From positions 1,283,488-1,347,487 of the forward strand of contig NZ_CP070608.1 in the NCBI RefSeq assembly GCF_017068455.1: a stretch of 64,000 nucleotides of DNA, read 5' to 3'. Positions within the stretch are counted from its first letter, which is position 1; every line of letters starts with the position of its first letter. The translations under genes were made by a program, and so were the position numbers. Below, in pieces: positions 1 to 7,986 of this stretch. The DNA is from Fulvivirga lutea (GTDB lineage: Bacteria > Bacteroidota > Bacteroidia > Cytophagales > Cyclobacteriaceae). The notes below the pieces were generated by a model. The model had not been told where the DNA came from. It did not search any database and saw only the letters and a program-made list of their open reading frames with translations.

Positions 1-667
1 AGTCAGAAAATTCCATGCCTAATTTGATGAAACCATTGTAGTCAGCACTTTCTAAATTAGAAAGCATGCTATCTTCAATATCCATCATCTTCACTTTTTC
101 AATAAGATCTCCTCCAAACTTATGAGAAAAACTATTGTTATGTATATTGAAAACGGACTTTGTCTCCTTAAATAACGGATCATTTTTGTAAGTCGTTTTC
201 AAATAAAGTGGAATTAAGCTGGTCATCCAGTCATTACAATGAACTACATCTGGAGCCCATCCTAATTTCTTTACAGTCTCTATAACGCCCTTGCAGAAAA
301 ATATTGCACGTTCGTCATTATCTTCATAAAATTTATTTTCCTTATCGTGGAAAACAGACTTTCTATGAAAATAATCTTCATTATCTATGAAGTAAACCTG
401 AAGCTTAGCATTTGGAATTGATGCTACCTTTATTACCAATGGCTTCTCTTCATCACCCACTGAAATATTGATTCCTGAAAGCCTAACAACCTCGTGGAGC
501 CTGTTTTTTCTTTCATTAATCAATCCAAACCTTGGTACCAGTATTCTTATTTCCATTCCCTTTTCTTGCATAGCCTGAGGCAGCTTTCTTACGAAATCTG
601 CAACCTCTGATGTTTGTAAGAACGGATTTATTTCACTGGCAACATAAAGAATGCGTAGATTTGACAT
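1..667 (-). CDS. glgA: Glycogen/starch synthase, N-terminal part (3' end outside the window)
   Basis: The reverse strand reads from an ATG at 667 without a stop to the window edge, about 222 codons. The product starts MSNLRILYVASEINPF, the nucleotide-sugar-binding opening of the GT5 glycogen synthase fold, and continues with segments such as PDVVHCNDWMTSL, matching the family's DVVHxHDWxT region. The enzyme would add glucose from ADP- or UDP-glucose to glycogen in the cytoplasm. It is divergent from panC, with 116 bp between the two starts. Family assignment is firm for the N-terminal domain; the catalytic C-terminal half cannot be judged here. Confidence 0.8.
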   Translation of the reverse strand, partial: MSNLRILYVASEINPFLQTSEVADFVRKLPQAMQEKGMEIRILVPRFGLINERKNRLHEVVRLSGINISVGDEEKPLVIKVASIPNAKLQVYFIDNEDYFHRKSVFHDKENKFYEDNDERAIFFCKGVIETVKKLGWAPDVVHCNDWMTSLIPLYLKTTYKNDPLFKETKSVFNIHNNSFSHKFGGDLIEKVKMMDIEDSMLSNLESADYNGFIKLGMEFSD

Positions 668-755
668 ATATGTATTGATTTGATTAGTATGCAGAACGAA
701 AGCACAAAAGTACAAAATTTTCTCCTTAATTCAAGATTTTATATTTTGAAAAACT

Positions 756-763
756 TAAGTTTG
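756..763 (+). promoter_or_regulatory. Candidate -7 element for panC
   Basis: TAAGTTTG fits the Bacteroidota -7 consensus TAnnTTTG and lies 20 bp before the panC ATG. No convincing TTTG -33 partner is visible at the usual 19-21 bp spacing, so this is a weak call. Confidence 0.3.
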
Positions 764-783
764 CGACCTTTTAAAAAAATCTG

Positions 784-1623
784 ATGAAGGTTTTTAGTAA
801 GATTTCAGAGCTACAGCATTATGTATTAGAACAAAAGTTCTTAAGAAAATCTATAGGGTTTGTGCCTACGATGGGAGCCTTGCATTCTGGTCATTCAGAA
901 TTGTTGAAACGTGCTAGAGAGCAATCAGATGTAGTTGTATGTAGCATTTTTGTCAACCCTGCACAATTTAACAATCAAGAAGACCTAACAAATTATCCCA
1001 GAACAGCAGAGCGGGATATCGAACTATTAAAAAGTGTTGGTTGTGACGCATTATTTATGCCACATGCAGATGAAGTTTACCGAGAATCAACTTTATTAAA
1101 ATTTAATTTCGGGGAACTTGAATCTGTAATGGAGGGTGTACATAGGCCTGGCCATTTTAATGGCGTAGCACTTATTGTTTCTAAGCTGTTTCATTTAGTT
1201 AATCCTGACTTTGCTTACTTCGGACAAAAGGATTTACAGCAACTTACCATAATCAAACAATTGGTTAAAGACTTGTCTTTTCCTGTTCAAATTGTGAGTG
1301 TTCCCACGGTTAGAGAAGAATCCGGATTGGCAAAGTCATCTAGAAATGAACGGCTGAGTGAGGATGGAAAAAATGTAGCGGCTCAAATCAATAAAAGGCT
1401 GAAAGAGCTAGAAAATCAGATTTTAGAAGGAAGTGATTTTGATGAATGCAGGCCTGAATCAATAGATTTCCTTAATGGTAAAGGCATTGAGGTCGAATAT
1501 TTAGAATTGGTTGATTCAGAAACTATGAAAGCTGTGCCGAACAAATTAAATGGTAAATCTGTTGCATTGTGCATAGCAGCAATAGTTGAAGGCGTAAGAC
1601 TTATAGATAACAGGATTTTTTAG
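784..1623 (+). CDS. panC: Pantothenate synthetase
   Basis: This 279-residue cytoplasmic enzyme joins pantoate and beta-alanine using ATP, the last step of vitamin B5 synthesis. The N-terminal [10 protein letters not shown] is the HIGH-type nucleotide-binding motif, FVNPAQFN and YFGQKDLQQ are the substrate-binding segments of PanC, and [10 protein letters not shown] stands where the family has its KMSKS-like loop (MSSRN in most members). Length is typical. panD follows 13 bp later, so both enzymes that feed into pantothenate are made together. The start is the first ATG after a stop-rich leader. Confidence 0.95.
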   Translation: MKVFSKISELQHYVLEQKFLRKSIGFVPTMGALHSGHSELLKRAREQSDVVVCSIFVNPAQFNNQEDLTNYPRTAERDIELLKSVGCDALFMPHADEVYRESTLLKFNFGELESVMEGVHRPGHFNGVALIVSKLFHLVNPDFAYFGQKDLQQLTIIKQLVKDLSFPVQIVSVPTVREESGLAKSSRNERLSEDGKNVAAQINKRLKELENQILEGSDFDECRPESIDFLNGKGIEVEYLELVDSETMKAVPNKLNGKSVALCIAAIVEGVRLIDNRIF

Positions 1624-1636
1624 CAACTTTGCAGTC

Positions 1637-1984
1637 GTGAATATAGAAGTACTCAAATCAAAGATACACCGCGTTAAGGTTACTCAAGCAGAATTACATT
1701 ATGTTGGCAGTATTACAATAGATGAAGATCTATTGGAGGCAGCTAATATGATTGAAGGAGAAAAAGTGCAGATTGTAAACATTAATAACGGTGAACGCAT
1801 AGAAACTTACACCATTAAAGGGGAACGAGGAAGTGGAATGGTTTGTCTGAATGGTCCGGCTGCGAGAAGAGTTCAAGTAGGTGATATCATTATTATTATA
1901 TCATATGCTTCTATGGATTTTGAAGAAGCAAAAACATTTAAGCCGTCAATAATTTTCCCTGACGCTGATAATAACCTTCCTTAA
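1637..1984 (+). CDS. panD: Aspartate 1-decarboxylase
   Basis: The product makes beta-alanine from aspartate for PanC. It is a pyruvoyl enzyme that cleaves itself between Gly24 and Ser25; the YVGSITID motif with G24-S25 is present, as are Tyr22 before it and the later [16 protein letters not shown] core. Length (115 residues with a GTG start) is close to the normal 115-126. The GTG start is chosen because it gives the family's usual position for the cleavage site. It sits between panC and a membrane protein gene with almost no gaps, so it is part of the same operon. Confidence 0.95.
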   Translation: MNIEVLKSKIHRVKVTQAELHYVGSITIDEDLLEAANMIEGEKVQIVNINNGERIETYTIKGERGSGMVCLNGPAARRVQVGDIIIIISYASMDFEEAKTFKPSIIFPDADNNLP

Positions 1985-1992
1985 TTCCATTG

Positions 1993-3033
1993 ATGGGAAA
2001 GAAAATTAAAAATTTCCTTAAGTATGTAGTCATGCTACTTGTTACTGCTATTCTCTTATGGCTTTCATTTGGTAGCATTGAAGTAAAAGAAGGAGAGAGC
2101 AAAACTGAATACTTACTTGCAGTCTGGAACTCAGCTGATAAAATTTTCTTGTTCCTTTCAGCCTTTGTTGCCCTTTTAAGTCACTTAATACGGGCGCAAA
2201 GATGGAAACTTCTCCTAAACCCAATTGGCCATAATGTTACTTTAGGGCAGGGCTTTTTGTCCGTAATGATTGGTTACTTTATCAATTTAGCAATTCCAAG
2301 AGGAGGTGAGGTATCCAGATGTTATAACCTGTATCGTTTAAATGGCACTCCCGTAAATGTTTCATTGGGCACTGTTGTGGCAGAAAGGGTAATCGACTTA
2401 TTATTTCTGATTATACTATTATCAATATCATTTTTTGTTGAATTAGATAATCTATTAATGTTTTTTAAATCAGAGGAGGTTCAAGCCTTAACTAGCCAAA
2501 AGAGTGACAGATCATATATTATGATAATTATGGCTGGAGTCCTATTTATATTGGCTATTTGGTTGATATTCACTTTCCTGCTGAAGAAAAGAAGAATACT
2601 CGTTTTACGATTCTTATTAAAATCAAAAAATGCTCTTTCAGGAATAAAAGATGGGGTAAAATCTGTTTTGCAACTTGAAAGCAGAACCCTCTTCATTATA
2701 CACTCACTTCTAATTTGGGTATGTTATTATTTAATGATGTACTTTGTTATGCTGGCTTTCCCGGAAACTCAGAACTTAGGCTTGGGAGCAGCATTAACAA
2801 TATTTGTAATTGGAGGAATAGCTATGGCAATGCCTTTACCGGGTGGTGCGGGAAGCTTTCATGTGCTGGTTTCCACCGGGTTAATTTTGTTGTACATGTT
2901 GCCGAAAGATAAAGCTGTAGCATTTACCTTTATATTTCATGGGTGGCAAACATTGGTTATTATTATTGCAGGTGCGTTATCTATGATTATCAGTCAAGTA
3001 ATAAGATCAAAGAGTGAAAAACACAGCAGCTAA
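1993..3033 (+). CDS. Lysylphosphatidylglycerol synthase TM region/UPF0104-type flippase-like membrane protein
   Basis: About 346 residues with seven to eight hydrophobic segments and the family-like stretch LIRAQRWKLLLNP followed by a long helix ending in LAIPRGGEVSR, as in the AglD/UPF0104 group (lysylphosphatidylglycerol synthase transmembrane region). Members are inner-membrane proteins, some of them suspected lipid or glycan flippases; the substrate here is unknown. A TTG precedes the ATG directly in frame; the ATG at 1993 is preferred. The gene lies 8 bp after panD and overlaps the next gene by 20 bp, so expression is coupled. Confidence 0.75.
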   Translation: MGKKIKNFLKYVVMLLVTAILLWLSFGSIEVKEGESKTEYLLAVWNSADKIFLFLSAFVALLSHLIRAQRWKLLLNPIGHNVTLGQGFLSVMIGYFINLAIPRGGEVSRCYNLYRLNGTPVNVSLGTVVAERVIDLLFLIILLSISFFVELDNLLMFFKSEEVQALTSQKSDRSYIMIIMAGVLFILAIWLIFTFLLKKRRILVLRFLLKSKNALSGIKDGVKSVLQLESRTLFIIHSLLIWVCYYLMMYFVMLAFPETQNLGLGAALTIFVIGGIAMAMPLPGGAGSFHVLVSTGLILLYMLPKDKAVAFTFIFHGWQTLVIIIAGALSMIISQVIRSKSEKHSS

Positions 3034-3502
3034 AATTTTAAAGATTGATGAACTAAAGAGCCTAATGTCTGTATGGAAGGGCTCTGGTGATGAAGTTGTT
3101 TTTACAAATGGCTGTTTTGATATTTTACACCTTGGTCACGTTGATTACCTTGAGAAGGCCAGGGCTTTGGGCGATCGTTTGGTAGTAGCGTTAAATACAG
3201 ATAATTCTGTGAAGAGACTAAAGGGTGAGGAAAGGCCATTAAATAATGAACTATCTCGTGCTAGGTTAATAGCAGCGTTAGAGTTTGTAGATGCAGTTGT
3301 GTATTTCTCTGAAGATACTCCACAAAATGTTATTGAAACCTTAATTCCGGACATTCTCGTTAAAGGAAATGACTATTTGGCAGAAAATATTGTTGGTGCG
3401 GAATTTGTCATAAAGAATGGAGGACGAGTAGAAACAGTTCCGTTGGTTGACGGCTACTCCACCACTAATTTGGTAGAAAAAATAAAAACATTAAATAAGT
3501 AA
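3014..3502 (+). CDS. rfaE2: D-glycero-beta-D-manno-heptose 1-phosphate adenylyltransferase
   Basis: A 162-residue nucleotidyltransferase with FTNGCFDILHLGHVDYLE near residues 30-46, the HxGH cytidylyl/adenylyltransferase motif typical of the RfaE domain II. It would adenylylate heptose 1-phosphate for ADP-heptose, a lipopolysaccharide core precursor. E. coli has this fused to a kinase in HldE; here it is a stand-alone domain, common in Bacteroidota. The start is a GTG inside the end of the preceding gene (20-bp overlap); an ATG further down would remove part of the N-terminal region. Confidence 0.85.
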   Translation: MKNTAAKILKIDELKSLMSVWKGSGDEVVFTNGCFDILHLGHVDYLEKARALGDRLVVALNTDNSVKRLKGEERPLNNELSRARLIAALEFVDAVVYFSEDTPQNVIETLIPDILVKGNDYLAENIVGAEFVIKNGGRVETVPLVDGYSTTNLVEKIKTLNK

Positions 3503-3506
3503 GATT

Positions 3507-4199
3507 ATGATCATTGTGATTATGATAGTTTTCGGTATACTAAGTTTTGCCGTAAGCTCTAGATTAAAAAGTAAATTCAAGAAGTACTCTCAAATACCTT
3601 TGGGAAGAAATCTTTCAGGTGCGGAAATAGCCAAGCTAATGCTAGCCGATCATGGCATTCAGGATGTGGATGTTACATGTGTTGATGGTCAATTAACAGA
3701 CCATTATAATCCTGCAAACAGAACAGTTAACTTAAGCAAAGAGGTATATCATGGACGAAATGCTGCTGCGGCTGCTGTAGCTTCACACGAGTGTGGTCAC
3801 GCAGTGCAACATGCAACAGCATATAGCATGTTAGAATTCAGATCGGCCATGGTACCAATGCAAAATGCCAGTGCTAAAATTCTTAATATCATTTTTATGA
3901 TGATGTTATTTGGAGGTTTTATGTTACCACAATTCATTCCATGGAACATGGCATTATTAATAATCATTGGTGCTTATGGAGTAATGACTTTATTCTCTTT
4001 TGTCACACTTCCTGTAGAATTTGATGCCAGCAAACGAGCATTAGCCTGGATTGATGAAAGGGGCATTGTTAATAGTCAGGAACATGGAATGGCTAAAGAT
4101 GCGCTAAAATGGGCAGCCATGACCTATGTTGTAGTGGCTTTAGGTTCACTAGTAACGCTATTGTACTATGTGAGCCTATTTTTTGGAAGCAGAGATTAA
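3507..4199 (+). CDS. Membrane-bound neutral zinc metallopeptidase (YugP type)
   Basis: The 230-residue product has an N-terminal membrane helix, the zinc motif HECGHAVQH around residue 95 (HExxH with an unusual Cys), and two or three C-terminal hydrophobic segments, in the order seen in the COG2738/YugP family of putative Zn-dependent membrane proteases. The substrate is unknown in the family. It begins 4 bp after rfaE2 and is the last gene of the panC operon; a strong hairpin follows 27 bp after its stop. Confidence 0.8.
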   Translation: MIIVIMIVFGILSFAVSSRLKSKFKKYSQIPLGRNLSGAEIAKLMLADHGIQDVDVTCVDGQLTDHYNPANRTVNLSKEVYHGRNAAAAAVASHECGHAVQHATAYSMLEFRSAMVPMQNASAKILNIIFMMMLFGGFMLPQFIPWNMALLIIIGAYGVMTLFSFVTLPVEFDASKRALAWIDERGIVNSQEHGMAKDALKWAAMTYVVVALGSLVTLLYYVSLFFGSRD

Positions 4200-4226
4200 G
4201 CAATTGTAAAATAAATGTAATTTTGC

Positions 4227-4256
4227 GGGTCAGAAAGAACATTTCTGACCCTTTTT
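4227..4256 (+). terminator. Rho-independent terminator of the panC operon
   Basis: Perfect 10-bp stem GGGTCAGAAA / TTTCTGACCC with a 5-nt loop, followed by TTTTT. It closes the operon before the acyl-CoA dehydrogenase gene. Confidence 0.85.
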
Positions 4257-4287
4257 GTTTATAAATAGGAACGTTTTTTAATAAGAT

Positions 4288-5430
4288 ATGAATTTTGAAT
4301 TGACTGAAGAACAATTGGCGGTTCGTGATGCTGCCAGAGATTTTGCACAAACTGAATTACTTCCTGGAGTTATTGAAAGAGATAATAAACAGGAATATCC
4401 TAAAGAGCAGGTTAAAAAGATGGGTGAGCTAGGCTTCCTCGGCATGATGACCGATCCTAAATACAACGGTGGAGGAATGGATAGTGTAAGTTATGTGCTT
4501 GCAATGGAAGAGCTTTCAAAGGTCGATTCTTCATGTTCAGTAATAATGTCAGTAAATAATTCATTAGTTTGCTGGGGCCTAGAGAAATATGGCAATGAAG
4601 AGCAAAAGGAAAAATACTTAACCAAACTAACTACAGGTGAGCACATCGGTGCTTTCTGCCTTTCTGAACCAGAAGCAGGGTCTGATGCTACAAGTCAGAG
4701 AACAACAGCTGTGGATATGGGCGACCATTATTTACTAAATGGTACTAAAAACTGGATAACCAATGGTGGTACGGCAAGTACTTACATTGTTATAGCACAG
4801 ACTGACCCAGAAAAGAAACATAAAGGTATTAATGCTTTAATTGTTGAAAAGGGGATGGAAGGTTTTGTTGTTGGTAAGAAGGAAGATAAACTAGGCATCA
4901 GAGGTTCTGATACTCATTCTTTGATGTTTACGGATGTTAAAGTACCTAAAGCCAATAGAATAGGAGAAGACGGTTTTGGGTTTAATTTCGCAATGTCTAC
5001 CCTAAATGGTGGTAGAATTGGTATTGCTGCTCAAGCTTTGGGAATCGCTTCAGGAGCATACGAATTAGCCCTTCAGTATTCAAAAGAAAGAAAAGCCTTT
5101 GGTAAACCTATATCACAACACCAGGGAATCCAATTCAAATTGTCTGAAATGGCGACTAATATTGAGGCTGCCAGACTACTAGTACTACAAGCCGCTGCAT
5201 TAAAGGACCAAGGTAAAAACTTCGTAAAAGAAGCTGCTATGGCTAAACTATTTGCATCAAAAGTAGCTATGGAAACTACAGTGGAGGCTGTTCAGGTACA
5301 TGGTGGATATGGCTTTGTAAAAGAATACCACGTAGAGCGATTAATGCGAGATGCAAAAATCACTCAGATATATGAGGGTACTTCTGAAATACAAAAGATT
5401 GTTATCGGTAGAGAGATATTAAAGGACTAG
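4288..5430 (+). CDS. Acyl-CoA dehydrogenase (short/branched-chain type)
   Basis: A 380-residue FAD flavoprotein that forms the 2,3 double bond in acyl-CoA and passes electrons to an electron-transfer flavoprotein. Visible signatures are AFCLSEPEAGSD near residues 125-136, the WITNG segment of the FAD site, the RKAFGKPISQHQ motif, VHGGYG, and the catalytic-base loop IYEGTSEIQ with Glu363. Length is normal. The gene stands alone between a terminator and an AraC-family regulator gene on the same strand. Chain-length preference cannot be read, but similarity of motifs fits butyryl- or isovaleryl-CoA dehydrogenases. Confidence 0.92.
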   Translation: MNFELTEEQLAVRDAARDFAQTELLPGVIERDNKQEYPKEQVKKMGELGFLGMMTDPKYNGGGMDSVSYVLAMEELSKVDSSCSVIMSVNNSLVCWGLEKYGNEEQKEKYLTKLTTGEHIGAFCLSEPEAGSDATSQRTTAVDMGDHYLLNGTKNWITNGGTASTYIVIAQTDPEKKHKGINALIVEKGMEGFVVGKKEDKLGIRGSDTHSLMFTDVKVPKANRIGEDGFGFNFAMSTLNGGRIGIAAQALGIASGAYELALQYSKERKAFGKPISQHQGIQFKLSEMATNIEAARLLVLQAAALKDQGKNFVKEAAMAKLFASKVAMETTVEAVQVHGGYGFVKEYHVERLMRDAKITQIYEGTSEIQKIVIGREILKD

Positions 5431-5454
5431 TTAAGTATCTTCTGTAAAAAATTA

Positions 5455-5473
5455 TACTTTTCTTGAAAAAGTA
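5455..5473. promoter_or_regulatory. Inverted repeat before the AraC-family gene, possible operator
   Basis: TACTTTT and AAAAGTA are perfect 7-bp arms around 5 nt, just upstream of a candidate -7 element. It could be an operator or a weak hairpin at the end of the acyl-CoA dehydrogenase transcript; AT-rich sequence makes chance likely. Confidence 0.25.
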
Positions 5474-5489
5474 CACTCTTAATTATTTT

Positions 5490-5497
5490 TAAATTTG
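5490..5497 (+). promoter_or_regulatory. Candidate -7 element for the AraC-family gene
   Basis: TAAATTTG matches TAnnTTTG and lies 31 bp before the ATG. A TTG at 5463-5465 gives a 24-bp spacer, slightly longer than usual. Confidence 0.4.
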
Positions 5498-5528
5498 TAT
5501 TTTTGAGTTGATTTAATACATCTCGATA

Positions 5529-6452
5529 ATGGAAGATTACAACAAAATAATAGAGTCATTAGGTATAAAATACTTAAAGTCCAATAATATAAAGGTTTCA
5601 ACCCCTTTTACCCTAAAGGACTATGAGGAGACAGAGAATGCAATTTTGTTTCTGAAAAAAGGCGTTATCCGCTTTGGAAAGGATCAGGATGTACTAAAAG
5701 AGGGTAATGCTGTTTTCATTCCAGCAAACAGACTTACTCCACTGTCATTCGGTGAAGTGAGTGAGAAGTCTACTCAACTGAGCTTGGAGGAGTTTGGTTT
5801 TAAGCAATCTGAATATTTTAGATCGGCAGACTCAACTGATGTATCAAATGTTGTAGCTGACTTTACGATGGTTGTTTTTGAAACTAAGGTTTTTGATACC
5901 GTAAATTTCTTTACAACACTTGATATTCCTGCTTTTTCACTGGAAAACAATTCAGTGAATAGTAGTATTTACGATATTGTTAAAGAAACTCAGGAGGAAA
6001 GATCAGGGAATCAACGAGTAATTAAGTTGAAAACGGAATTGCTTGTAATTGAAGTTATACGTCACATTCTTGAGCGTAGGCTATTCGTGGAGCAAATGGC
6101 TACTAATAGTACCTACTTCAAAGATCCGAGACTCATTAAGCTGTTTAAGTACATTAAAGATAATCTTGGAGGTGAACTTACAAACAAGGCTCTCTCTGAT
6201 GTGGCTGATGTTTCAGAAGATTATGTGGGTCAGTATTTCAAAACTTTGACCGGTATCAACCCTCAGGATTATATCGAATACCAGAGAATGGAATATGCTG
6301 TTAAACTCTTGAGAACAACCAAGATGAGTATTCGTGATATAGGTAAGAATTGTGGTTACAAAGACACAGCTTATTTCTGCAGAAGATTTAAGATGATGTA
6401 TGGTATACCTGCAGGTAAAATGAGGAAAAGAGAAACTTTAATGAATGTTTAA
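5529..6452 (+). CDS. AraC-family transcriptional regulator
   Basis: 307 residues. The N-terminal half resembles a cupin-like sensor (FLKKGVIRFG, then EGNAVFIPANR), and the C-terminal ~100 residues carry two helix-turn-helix units: ALSDVADVSEDYVGQYFK and the second helix pair ending in RDIGKNCGYKDTAYFCRRFK, the GYxDxxYFxRxFK signature of AraC proteins. It probably binds DNA near its own or a neighbouring promoter; the ligand is unknown. Its stop overlaps the tail of the GGGP synthase gene on the other strand by 15 bp. Confidence 0.85.
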   Translation: MEDYNKIIESLGIKYLKSNNIKVSTPFTLKDYEETENAILFLKKGVIRFGKDQDVLKEGNAVFIPANRLTPLSFGEVSEKSTQLSLEEFGFKQSEYFRSADSTDVSNVVADFTMVVFETKVFDTVNFFTTLDIPAFSLENNSVNSSIYDIVKETQEERSGNQRVIKLKTELLVIEVIRHILERRLFVEQMATNSTYFKDPRLIKLFKYIKDNLGGELTNKALSDVADVSEDYVGQYFKTLTGINPQDYIEYQRMEYAVKLLRTTKMSIRDIGKNCGYKDTAYFCRRFKMMYGIPAGKMRKRETLMNV

Positions 6453-7199
6453 AGTTTTATTGAAATCATAAATTTTTTCAGAAACCTCAATCATCAGATT
6501 GGGGTTTTTTTCTATCGCATTACCGATAACAATTATATCAGCACCTGCCTTTAATGATTCATTGGCACTTGTGCCACTCCTAATACCGCCTCCTACAATT
6601 AAGGGAACTGTAATAGTTTCACTCACCTTACGTATCATTTTAGGCGTTATGCACTCCTTAGCGCCACTACCCGCATCAAGGTAAATCATGCCCATCCCAA
6701 GATATTCACCAGCTAAAGCTGTGGATGAGGCTATGGAATATTTATCGGCCGGAATTGGTACTGTATTGCTCATGTAGGAAGCAGCAGAGTTGTTTTCTGA
6801 ATTGATTAACAAATAACCAGTTGGAATGACTTCTAAATTACTTCGCTTCAATAGTGGTGCGGCATTTACATGTTGACCAATAAGAAAATCGGGATTTCTA
6901 CCTGAAATAAGACTTAGAAATAATATCGCATCGGCTGAATTTGAAATCTGCATGTTATTGCCGGGAAATAAGATTACCGGTATATCACACTTTTCCTTTA
7001 AAAGCTTAACTATTGGCTGAAAGTTATCCTGGGTGAGTAAGCTTCCTCCTACAAAGAAAAAATCGACATAACATTCTTTTGCCAATGCGATCAGGTTTAA
7101 AATAGAGTTTGGATCTTCTACCTTATCTGGGTCTATTAGAACGGCAAGCGACTTTCTATTGAGCTTTTTCCTCGATTGGATGTCTTTCAGCAGATTCAT
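6438..7199 (-). CDS. Geranylgeranylglyceryl/heptaprenylglyceryl phosphate synthase
   Basis: A 253-residue TIM-barrel prenyltransferase that attaches a polyprenyl chain to sn-glycerol 1-phosphate. The family's LIDPDK segment at the first strand, the FVGGSL loop, the YLDAGSGA loop and the phosphate-binding IVGGGIRSG and IVIGNAIE segments are all present. It belongs to the bacterial/archaeal GGGPS group rather than to prenyltransferases acting on G3P. It is the last gene of a three-gene reverse-strand cluster and overlaps the gene before it by 44 bp. Confidence 0.9.
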   Translation of the reverse strand: MNLLKDIQSRKKLNRKSLAVLIDPDKVEDPNSILNLIALAKECYVDFFFVGGSLLTQDNFQPIVKLLKEKCDIPVILFPGNNMQISNSADAILFLSLISGRNPDFLIGQHVNAAPLLKRSNLEVIPTGYLLINSENNSAASYMSNTVPIPADKYSIASSTALAGEYLGMGMIYLDAGSGAKECITPKMIRKVSETITVPLIVGGGIRSGTSANESLKAGADIIVIGNAIEKNPNLMIEVSEKIYDFNKTLNIH

Positions 7200-7539
7200 T
7201 TCGTGAATTTAAATACTCCACAAGTTTTTCTTTTGCTATACCGAGAAGAAAAACGGTTGCTTCTTTTGCCAGTGCACTTCCAATCTGCCCAAACATCGAT
7301 GCTTCAGTTTCTATAGCTTCTCCTTCAATTGCTTCAGTTCTTTTAACCTTCTTCTTTTTTTTCTTTGGCTCAGAGGAAAATATCGACTTGAAAACAAGAT
7401 ATGATAGTGCTAACCCACCCGCAATCATTAAAGCATTGGTAGCTAATTGACGACCTTTTTCTGTAAGCGCTTCCAGCTCTTTTTCGAGTTCTTTTTCATG
7501 CTCTTCAGATAGGCTTTCTAGTTTAACTTTGCTATTCAT
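7156..7539 (-). CDS. Small single-span membrane protein of unknown function
   Basis: 127 residues: a charged helical N-terminus rich in Glu and Lys, one hydrophobic helix near residues 36-53, then a run of seven lysines and an acidic/amphipathic C-terminal half. I do not recognise a named family; the pattern resembles membrane-anchored stress-type proteins of the YqjD sort. It lies 5 bp after a holin-superfamily-like gene and its 3' end overlaps the GGGP synthase gene, so all three are cotranscribed. Confidence 0.6.
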   Translation of the reverse strand: MNSKVKLESLSEEHEKELEKELEALTEKGRQLATNALMIAGGLALSYLVFKSIFSSEPKKKKKKVKRTEAIEGEAIETEASMFGQIGSALAKEATVFLLGIAKEKLVEYLNSRNESAERHPIEEKAQ

Positions 7540-7544
7540 AAAAC

Positions 7545-7910
7545 TTACTTATCAATACCAAAAATCTTGTTTAATTCTCTTTCTATGGCTTCTTTCAGAC
7601 CAATTTTTTTCTTGAATAACATCAGAACAACGAACAATATAAAGTAGAAGGCTGATACAATTAAAAAACCTTGAAAATAATTGCCCATTTCACGGCCGAT
7701 ATAAATAGATACTCCAACACTTACTAAAAGAAGTGCGAAGAATAATAGGTTGAGTAAGATAATGCTAATAAGGGTATTAGCTAATGCTTTAGCTAATTCA
7801 TCTTTAATTTCAAGCTTAATAAGCTTAACGCGCGTATCTACGAGAGCTTTAACATTATCGAGAATGCCATCAAACCCTAATAGTTTCCATATTCCTTTAG
7901 TACTGCTCAC
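7545..7910 (-). CDS. Phage holin family protein (DUF1469/YqjE type)
   Basis: 121 residues with two long hydrophobic helices (about residues 44-68 and 77-97) between charged ends, the layout of the putative actinobacterial holin-X/YqjE group. Despite the family name these are chromosomal membrane proteins, usually next to small YqjD-like proteins, as here. It leads the cluster with the 127-residue membrane protein and GGGP synthase. No phage genes are nearby, so lysis is not implied. Confidence 0.65.
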   Translation of the reverse strand: MSSTKGIWKLLGFDGILDNVKALVDTRVKLIKLEIKDELAKALANTLISIILLNLLFFALLLVSVGVSIYIGREMGNYFQGFLIVSAFYFILFVVLMLFKKKIGLKEAIERELNKIFGIDK

Positions 7911-7986
7911 TTAAATATTTTTAGTATATAACGAATATAAGCAAAGCATTAGACGAATGAAACAGATGCCTTTTGCAATAAACAGT

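Noticed and set aside
7545-7910. Prophage holin
   Set aside because: No other phage gene is near; the family name is historical and the gene is paired with chromosomal neighbours.
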